Source: an uncultured Pelagibacteraceae bacterium
Lineage (GTDB): Bacteria; Pseudomonadota; Alphaproteobacteria; Pelagibacterales; Pelagibacteraceae
Length of the DNA stretch: 32,681 nt
NCBI GenBank assembly: GCA_902522225.1
Contig: CABYUS010000011.1
Location: 1-32,681, forward strand
Direction: 5' to 3'
The translations under genes and the position numbers were made by a program. Position 1 is the first letter of the stretch; every line of letters begins with the position of its first letter. Shown here piece after piece: positions 28,166-32,681 of this stretch. The notes below the pieces were generated by a model. That model had not been told where the DNA came from, searched no databases, and saw only the letters and a program-made list of their open reading frames with translations.

Positions 28166-28381
28166 AAGAGTCCTTTAGTTAAAAATTAAATGAATATTAT
28201 TAAAACTTAGTAAAAAAGATTATTTACTTTCCAGAGGTAAAGTGAACTTTAACAAATAAACTACAATTCCAATGTTTCCAAAAATTAAAGATTTGTTTAA
28301 GTTTCATTACTTATATTGTTAACATAAAAAAACCAAAAATACGACCCTTAAGATTTTTTTTATAATAACAATTCTATCATT
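28166..28381. other. 216-base intergenic region with no recognised gene
   Basis: This is the longest non-coding stretch in the window, and it lies between two minus-strand genes. It contains a small imperfect hairpin (28226-28243, ACTTTCC-AGA-GG-T-AAAGT) and several T-rich runs. I found no ORF beyond about 17 codons, no tRNA and no known riboswitch core. It probably holds the DUF2061 promoter and the 3' end of the hydratase transcript. Confidence 0.5.
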
Positions 28382-29161
28382 TCAGATAAATTTGGCATCT
28401 ACATTACCAAATGCAGATGACATTACTTGAATTAGATTTTTATTTTTAATTGGAACTGGAAATCCATAAGCACCTATTAAAATTAAATCATCTTTTTTTA
28501 GAATATTATTTAATTTTGCTTGTTCTTTAACTAACCATTCAATTTCTGATATCATATCATTTGGCCATTGTTTATCTGACCAGCTATCAACAATTTCATT
28601 ATCATAAATAAGCTTAAGATCTGTTATTATATTATCATAAACTTTATTCTCTTGGCCTAGAATAACTCCGGCATGCAAAGCATTATTTGCCAGGAGTTCA
28701 GCACCATGAGGTTCTTTACCATTAAAAATTAAATTATGTATTTCAATTAAAGGATAAATGTAGTGAATAGACTCTAGTATATAATTAAAAGAAACCAATT
28801 TGGGATCAATATCACGGTTTAACCTTATTCCAAATTCTGCTTCCATAGCTGGATTTGAATAATTTTTTTTTTCTAATTCAACTCCACTATGAAATATTTC
28901 ACTTTCCCAAAGAGTTCCTGATGCAGGTTGATTAAAACCCATTTTTGTTTGAGTATCTTTTGAAACACAACCAATTTTATAACCAATAACTTTTTCACCT
29001 CTACCCATTCTTAATTTTGTGACTTTTGACTGTATTAGCAGCCCATCTTCATTACTTAATTTGATTTCTGATTTAAAAATTGTCCCAGGACATTTGTTAT
29101 CATAATCTTCTAAAATTTTTTTTGAAAATTTATCTATTTCAATTTCAGATAATTTTTTCAT
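28382..29161 (-). CDS. 2-keto-4-pentenoate hydratase/FAH-family protein (MhpD-like)
   Basis: This 259-residue enzyme belongs to the fumarylacetoacetate hydrolase superfamily, hydratase/decarboxylase branch. Conserved positions include GYKIGCVSKDTQTKMG near 60-75, the substrate-loop ASGTLWES, and the metal-ligand pattern AMEAEFGIRLNRD (E-x-E). An IEIHN block is also present, as is the GAYGFPVPI turn toward the C-terminus. Known members hydrate 2-hydroxypenta-2,4-dienoate in aromatic catabolism, but no other catabolic genes are near, so the substrate is open. It shares the strand with the TauE-like gene 38 bases upstream and is probably co-transcribed with it. Confidence 0.82.
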   Translation of the reverse strand: MKKLSEIEIDKFSKKILEDYDNKCPGTIFKSEIKLSNEDGLLIQSKVTKLRMGRGEKVIGYKIGCVSKDTQTKMGFNQPASGTLWESEIFHSGVELEKKNYSNPAMEAEFGIRLNRDIDPKLVSFNYILESIHYIYPLIEIHNLIFNGKEPHGAELLANNALHAGVILGQENKVYDNIITDLKLIYDNEIVDSWSDKQWPNDMISEIEWLVKEQAKLNNILKKDDLILIGAYGFPVPIKNKNLIQVMSSAFGNVDAKFI

Positions 29162-29199
29162 AAATAAATCCTTATTATGGAATTGCTAAAATTCATAGT

Positions 29200-29946
29200 T
29201 CAGAAAAATATCTTAATACCAATTCTAATAGAAACAAACAACACAAGTGCAGCAGTTATAAGAGTGAGTAGCTTAGAAGATAATTTTTTTAAATTTATTA
29301 AATTACCAAGTTGACCTCCAATAATTACCATTAAAAATAATGGCCAATAATTTGACAATTCAGAAAATACATAATTTTTACTTAAATGCCCTAAAATTCC
29401 CGAAATTGAATTAAGCAATATGAATACAGACGCACCAGTTACAATATTCTTTGCTTTATCTGCTTTTACAAGAAACATTATGGGACTTAAAAAAATTCCA
29501 CCACCAATACCAACCACACCAGAAATAAAGCCAATTATAGATCCAATAATTATTGAAAAAAATATTGGAATTTTTTTTATGCTTTTTTCTGCATCGTCGT
29601 ATTTATTAAAATTTATAAGCAATAACAAACCTGCAATTCCTAAAACAATAAAAAGAATTACCTCAAATAGATCTTTATTTATTTGTAATGTACCACCAAA
29701 ATAAGCAAGTGGTAATGAACCTATTAGAAAAGGTGAAAGTATTCTAAAATTTAAATTTCCAGCTCTTATGTAGTTAAAGCAGTTGCCTGACACTACAAAA
29801 ATATTAGAAATTAATGCAATTAGAGGAAAGATAGAATAAGGAATTCCCCAAATTAATAATAACGCTAAGTATGTTGATCCTCCACCAAAACCAACGCTTG
29901 AATATAGTATTGCAGTGACAAAAAATAAAATTGATAATATAAACAT
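29200..29946 (-). CDS. TauE/SafE-family membrane permease
   Basis: This 248-residue protein has about eight transmembrane helices in two repeats of the family. The N-terminal repeat has SSVGFGGGSTYLALLL, and the second has FISGVVGIGGGIFLSPIMFL. Both carry the glycine-rich loop typical of TauE/SafE. Family members export sulfite, sulfoacetate or other organic acids. The neighbouring hydratase gene suggests an organic acid substrate, but this is context only. Its ATG is separated from the divergent moaB ATG by nine bases, so its promoter must lie in or overlap the moaB coding region. Confidence 0.88.
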   Translation of the reverse strand: MFILSILFFVTAILYSSVGFGGGSTYLALLLIWGIPYSIFPLIALISNIFVVSGNCFNYIRAGNLNFRILSPFLIGSLPLAYFGGTLQINKDLFEVILFIVLGIAGLLLLINFNKYDDAEKSIKKIPIFFSIIIGSIIGFISGVVGIGGGIFLSPIMFLVKADKAKNIVTGASVFILLNSISGILGHLSKNYVFSELSNYWPLFLMVIIGGQLGNLINLKKLSSKLLTLITAALVLFVSIRIGIKIFF

Positions 29947-29955
29947 AAGTAAATT

Positions 29956-30456
29956 ATGAGGGTAAATATAGCATTATTAACAGTTACTGACACCAGAACT
30001 TTAAAGAATGATAAATCTGGTGGTATACTTGTGAAAAAAATTAAAAAAGCTAAGCACAATCTTGTTGATCGTAAAATTTGTAAAGATAGCAAGGCCGCTA
30101 TTAAAAAAATACTTAAACAGTGGATTAAAAAAAAGAATATTGATGTAATTATTACGACAGGTGGAACAGGTTTAACCGGAAGGGATATAACTCCTGAAGC
30201 AGTAAATGATATTGCTGATAAGCATATACCTGGATTTGGTGAAATTTTTAGATATGTGAGTTTAAAAACTGTAGGAACATCCTCTATACAATCTAGAGCA
30301 TGTGCAGTCCTAGCAAATGGTAAATATATTTTTGCATTACCAGGTTCTTCAGGTGGTGTAACAGATGCTTGGGATCAAATATTAGTCCATCAATTGAACA
30401 TTAACAACAAACCCTGTAATTTTGTTGAATTATTTCCAAGACTAAAAGAAAAATAA
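29956..30456 (+). CDS. moaB: molybdenum cofactor biosynthesis protein B (MoaB/MogA family)
   Basis: This 166-residue protein adenylates molybdopterin before molybdate insertion. Family motifs include IALLTVTDTR (5-14), TTGGTGLTGRDITPEA (about 70-86) and the terminal ALPGSSGGV, typical of the MPT-binding MogA/MoaB fold. Its C-terminal gene end abuts the DUF1244 stop on the other strand. It supports the molybdenum enzyme MsrP encoded nearby. The short divergent spacer to the TauE-like gene (nine bases) means its promoter overlaps that gene's 5' coding region or is very compact. Confidence 0.94.
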   Translation: MRVNIALLTVTDTRTLKNDKSGGILVKKIKKAKHNLVDRKICKDSKAAIKKILKQWIKKKNIDVIITTGGTGLTGRDITPEAVNDIADKHIPGFGEIFRYVSLKTVGTSSIQSRACAVLANGKYIFALPGSSGGVTDAWDQILVHQLNINNKPCNFVELFPRLKEK

Positions 30457-30701
30457 TTATTTTTGATATTTTTCTTTCCACTCTTCATAAGGCATTCCAT
30501 ATACAAACTTTCTTGCATCTGGGTCTGACATTTCAATACCTTTTTTTCACCTTCTTCTCTAAACCACTTTGATAAACAGTTTCTACAAAAACCAGCTAAG
30601 TTCATAAGATCAATATTTTGAACATCTTTTCTATCTCTTAGGTGGTTAAGCAATCTTTCAAAGGCGGCAGATTGAAGTTCCTTTTTTGTATTTTCATCCA
30701 T
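30457..30701 (-). pseudogene. DUF1244-family protein with a one-base frameshift
   Basis: The N-terminal 53 or so residues match DUF1244: MDENTKKELQSAAFERLLNHL, then VQNIDLMNLAGFCRNCLSKWFREEG. After GEKK the encoded frame departs, but restoring one A in the A7 run (plus-strand T7 at 30541-30547) yields GIEMSDPDARKFVYGMPYEEW and a stop at 30459-30457. That is the normal DUF1244 ending, and it abuts the moaB stop exactly. The observed frame instead runs to 30390 inside moaB. This is a real slippage mutation or a homopolymer sequencing error. DUF1244 proteins are small (about 80-100 residues) and of unknown role. The cysteine pair CRNC is intact. It lies three bases after msrQ in the same transcript. 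Confidence 0.85.
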
Positions 30702-30704
30702 AAT

Positions 30705-31277
30705 TTATGTACTTTTTCTAATCTTAATTCTAAATAAAAACAAAACAACAATTATTATTAAATAAATAAGTGGCTCAAAAAAAATAGTTTTCGACATCCA
30801 AATAAAATGAAGAATTCCAAAAGCTGCGATTACATAAATCAACCTATGTAATTTTTTCCAATTTGATTTTAATTTTATCATCATTTTTTGAGAAGATGTA
30901 AGCGCTAAGGGTATTAATAATAACCATGCAGAAAATCCAATATAAATATATTTTTTTTTAATCAAATCATCGCTAATGCTATTCCAGTCAAATCTATAAT
31001 CTAGACCTACATATATTAGTAAATGAACTGATACGTAAAAAAAAACAAATAATCCAAGCATCCTTCTATGTTTAACCCAAAAATTAGATTTTGTAATTCT
31101 TTGAAGTGGAGTCATTGCCAATGTTAAACAGATAAATATTAAACTCCATTCACCGAAATGGTGCATTATTTTTTTTATAGGGTCAGGACCTAATTGATTA
31201 AAATAAATATAATATGATAGAGAGTAGATTGGCCATAGACATAAGAAAAAAATTAAAACTTTAGAATATTTGTACAT
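30705..31277 (-). CDS. msrQ: MsrQ, heme-binding membrane subunit of MsrPQ (YedZ)
   Basis: This 190-residue integral membrane protein supplies electrons from the quinone pool to the periplasmic reductase MsrP. It has about six hydrophobic segments. Its heme-ligand candidates are in the family-conserved blocks GPDPIKKIMHHFGEWSL (H39/H40), VKHRRMLGLFVFFYVSVH (H70, H85), WKKLHRLIYV (H144) and ILHFIW (H157). The arrangement fits the ferric-reductase-like (YedZ) family. It follows msrP with a six-base gap on the same strand, as in other genomes, and precedes the DUF1244 gene by three bases. Confidence 0.95.
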   Translation of the reverse strand: MYKYSKVLIFFLCLWPIYSLSYYIYFNQLGPDPIKKIMHHFGEWSLIFICLTLAMTPLQRITKSNFWVKHRRMLGLFVFFYVSVHLLIYVGLDYRFDWNSISDDLIKKKYIYIGFSAWLLLIPLALTSSQKMMIKLKSNWKKLHRLIYVIAAFGILHFIWMSKTIFFEPLIYLIIIVVLFLFRIKIRKST

Positions 31278-31283
31278 TTATTA

Positions 31284-32198
31284 CTAAAAATATTTCTTTA
31301 AATCCATCCCTGAATAGAGTTGCGCAACTTCATCAGCATAACCATTAAACATTAAAGTTTTTATTCTAGGCGTCCAAATCCCAGTCCCAATAACTCTCTC
31401 TGTAGCTTGAGACCATCTAGGGTGATCAACATTTGGATTAACATTAGAGTAGAAACCATATTCTCGTGGTGATGCTATCATCCATGAAGATTTAGGCATT
31501 TTTTCTAAAAATTTTATTTTGACTATGGCTTTTGCACTTTTAAATCCATACTTCCATGGAACCATTAATCTTATTGGTGAACCATTCTGATTAGGTAAAT
31601 CCTTTCCATATAAACCAGTTACCATGAAGGTTAATGGATGCATCGCTTCATCTATTCTTAATCCCTCAACATATGGCCATTTTAAAATAGGATATCTTTG
31701 GCCAACCATTTGTTCTGGGTCATAGATTGTTTCAAAAGAAATGAATTTTGCTTTTCCCAATGGCTCAACTTTACTTAAAAGGTTTTTTAAAGGGAAGCCA
31801 TTCCAAGGTATTACCATTGACCAACCTTCAACACATCTCAGTCTATAAACTCGTTCTTCGGTTGCAAAAAGTTTATTGATATCATCCATTGATAATGTAA
31901 TTTTTTTTTGAACTGCACCTTCAATTGTCACACTCCATGGATCAGTTTTAAAATTTTCTGAATTTTTATGTGGATCAGCTTTTTGAGTTCCAAACTCATA
32001 ATAATTGTTATAAGTAGTGATATCATTATACGCGGTGATTTGATTTCTTAATTCATTTTCATCAGTTGAGGACGAAAGACCATACGAAGTGGTTGATAAA
32101 TATAAAGAACCAGTAGCTAAACCTAAGTTTTTAATGAAATTTCGTCTATTTTTATATATTTTTTCAGGTGTTATTTCTGAACTTTTGAATTTAATCAT
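31284..32198 (-). CDS. msrP: MsrP, molybdopterin-dependent methionine sulfoxide reductase catalytic subunit (YedY)
   Basis: This 304-residue periplasmic enzyme repairs oxidised methionines of envelope proteins using a Mo-molybdopterin cofactor. A twin-arginine-type signal is seen (NRRNFIK with R18-R19, then [15 protein letters not shown]), consistent with export of a folded cofactor-bearing protein. The Mo-ligand cysteine is C122 in [11 protein letters not shown]. Other conserved blocks are [43 protein letters not shown] and [15 protein letters not shown]. The genes msrQ (downstream) and moaE (upstream, one base away) make it part of a coherent Mo-enzyme operon. Confidence 0.96.
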   Translation of the reverse strand: MIKFKSSEITPEKIYKNRRNFIKNLGLATGSLYLSTTSYGLSSSTDENELRNQITAYNDITTYNNYYEFGTQKADPHKNSENFKTDPWSVTIEGAVQKKITLSMDDINKLFATEERVYRLRCVEGWSMVIPWNGFPLKNLLSKVEPLGKAKFISFETIYDPEQMVGQRYPILKWPYVEGLRIDEAMHPLTFMVTGLYGKDLPNQNGSPIRLMVPWKYGFKSAKAIVKIKFLEKMPKSSWMIASPREYGFYSNVNPNVDHPRWSQATERVIGTGIWTPRIKTLMFNGYADEVAQLYSGMDLKKYF

Positions 32199-32199
32199 T

Positions 32200-32643
32200 T
32201 TATTTTTTTATAGATACTCCTTTTAACCAACTACTATTACTTCCAATATAGTGTTCTTTTTTCCATACAGGAGTTCTTTTTTTAATTTGTTCTATAAAAA
32301 ATCTCGAGAGTTTATATGCCTCACCTCTATGCTTACAACCAACAGCAATAACAATACTTTTTTCACCTAATTTTAAATATCCTTTGGCATGTTCAACAAA
32401 AATAGCTTTTTTTTTTATATTAAATTTCTTAGTTGAGTCGGAATAAATTTCTTTAATACTTTTTATGACTAATTTATCATGACTGTCATATGAAACGCCT
32501 TTTACTTTTTTTTTATTATTTTCATTTCTAACTGTCCCAGTAAATAAAATAATTGCCCCAAAGTAACGCGATGAAACATATTGAATTGCTTTTTGTACGT
32601 CAATTTTTCTTTTTTTTATTTCAATAATTTTTACGTGAAGCAT
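32200..32643 (-). CDS. moaE: molybdopterin synthase catalytic subunit MoaE
   Basis: This 147-residue subunit, with the MoaD thiocarboxylate, converts precursor Z (cPMP) to molybdopterin. Family blocks are [43 protein letters not shown] and [12 protein letters not shown], which contains the active-site lysines. The TAA at its 3' end is one base from the msrP start. At its 5' end the ATG overlaps the moaD TAA (TAATG), with a Shine-Dalgarno made from moaD codons. It supplies the cofactor to MsrP encoded in the same transcript. Confidence 0.95.
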   Translation of the reverse strand: MLHVKIIEIKKRKIDVQKAIQYVSSRYFGAIILFTGTVRNENNKKKVKGVSYDSHDKLVIKSIKEIYSDSTKKFNIKKKAIFVEHAKGYLKLGEKSIVIAVGCKHRGEAYKLSRFFIEQIKKRTPVWKKEHYIGSNSSWLKGVSIKK

Positions 32644-32681
32644 TAACCTCCTCCTATTGGTGGTATAATTGAAATTTTTTG
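32643..32681 (-). CDS. moaD: molybdopterin synthase sulfur-carrier subunit MoaD (last 12 codons only)
   Basis: The minus-strand frame entering at 32681 reads QKISIIPPIGGG and then TAA. The proline pair followed by a C-terminal glycine doublet is the signature end of MoaD, whose terminal glycine becomes the thiocarboxylate sulfur donor to MoaE. It is cut off by the end of the window. The stop overlaps the moaE start (TAATG), and moaE lies directly downstream as expected. Confidence 0.85.
   Translation of the reverse strand, partial: QKISIIPPIGGG
32650..32655 (-). promoter_or_regulatory. moaE ribosome binding site formed by moaD glycine codons
   Basis: On the minus strand the bases AGGAGG (32655-32650) lie six bases before the moaE ATG. 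They are part of the last moaD codons GGA-GGA-GGT. Most genes in this window have poor or no Shine-Dalgarno, so this strong one, imposed by the diglycine of MoaD, is notable. Confidence 0.8.

Noticed and set aside
29420-29704. Proline-rich plus-strand frame opposite the TauE-like gene
   Set aside because: It is the antisense of a glycine-rich membrane protein and has no start context or homology.
30390-30456. C-terminal tail of the DUF1244 frame inside moaB
   Set aside because: The tail is non-family and antisense to moaB; the family ending exists in the neighbouring frame and stops at 30457.
1-32681. tRNA, rRNA, CRISPR, insertion sequence or prophage features
   Set aside because: No cloverleaf, no regularly spaced repeat, no transposase or integrase and no terminal inverted repeats were seen; gaps between genes are mostly too short to hold them.

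Overview
The window looks like a streamlined, AT-rich alphaproteobacterial chromosome. It most resembles a SAR11/Pelagibacterales (Candidatus Pelagibacter-like) genome. The reasons are very low GC by eye, almost no intergenic DNA, stop and start codons that overlap or abut at most junctions, TAA as the stop of nearly every gene, short versions of several enzymes (IMP dehydrogenase without CBS domains, a 215-residue phosphatidylserine decarboxylase), and only compact housekeeping or accessory metabolic genes. The taxonomy is inferred from these traits, not from a database search. No tRNA, rRNA, CRISPR array, insertion sequence or prophage is visible.

Layout. 1-1173: the 3' part of a TolC-type outer-membrane efflux gene, frameshifted near 660. 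1278-2399: recA, followed by the only strong intrinsic terminator in the window. 2497-5163: alaS, overlapping tail-to-tail with the NADP-type isocitrate dehydrogenase gene (5155-6369, minus). 6448-13542: a long plus-strand run of psd, pssA, rlmE, guaB, a small TPR protein gene, guaA, a class-C beta-lactamase-fold hydrolase gene and panB. It covers phosphatidylethanolamine synthesis, 23S rRNA 2'-O-methylation, both steps from IMP to GMP, and one pantothenate step. 13539-15483 (minus): terC-like, a TPR lipo-/secretory protein, and pxpA.

15511-21721 (plus): pxpB, pxpC, a DMT-family transporter, then a lipid-modification set (FAD oxidoreductase, DUF1365, cyclopropane-fatty-acid-synthase-like methyltransferase, DUF3833 lipoprotein), mostly with overlapping ends. 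A short-chain dehydrogenase (minus), a TspO/MBR protein and a DAO-type FAD oxidoreductase follow. 24171-27964: tesA diverging from an ABC ATPase/permease pair (YbbA/YbbP type), with the two divergent start codons overlapping on the DNA. 27965-29946 (minus): a DUF2061 membrane protein, a 2-keto-4-pentenoate-hydratase-like enzyme and a TauE/SafE permease.

29956-32681: a molybdenum-cofactor and methionine-sulfoxide-repair region. moaB is on the plus strand. On the minus strand, in transcription order, are moaD (only its last 12 codons are in the window), moaE, msrP, msrQ and a DUF1244 gene carrying a one-base frameshift in an A7 run. MoaB, MoaD and MoaE make the molybdopterin that MsrP needs, and MsrQ delivers electrons to MsrP, so these genes form a self-consistent module.

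I did not find an obviously new defence or mobile system. The most unusual items are the overlapping divergent starts of tesA and the ABC ATPase, the conserved TTAA/TAATTA geometry of convergent gene ends, the diglycine codons of moaD serving as the moaE ribosome binding site, the lipid-modification cluster fused to the 5-oxoprolinase operon, and the two frameshifted genes.
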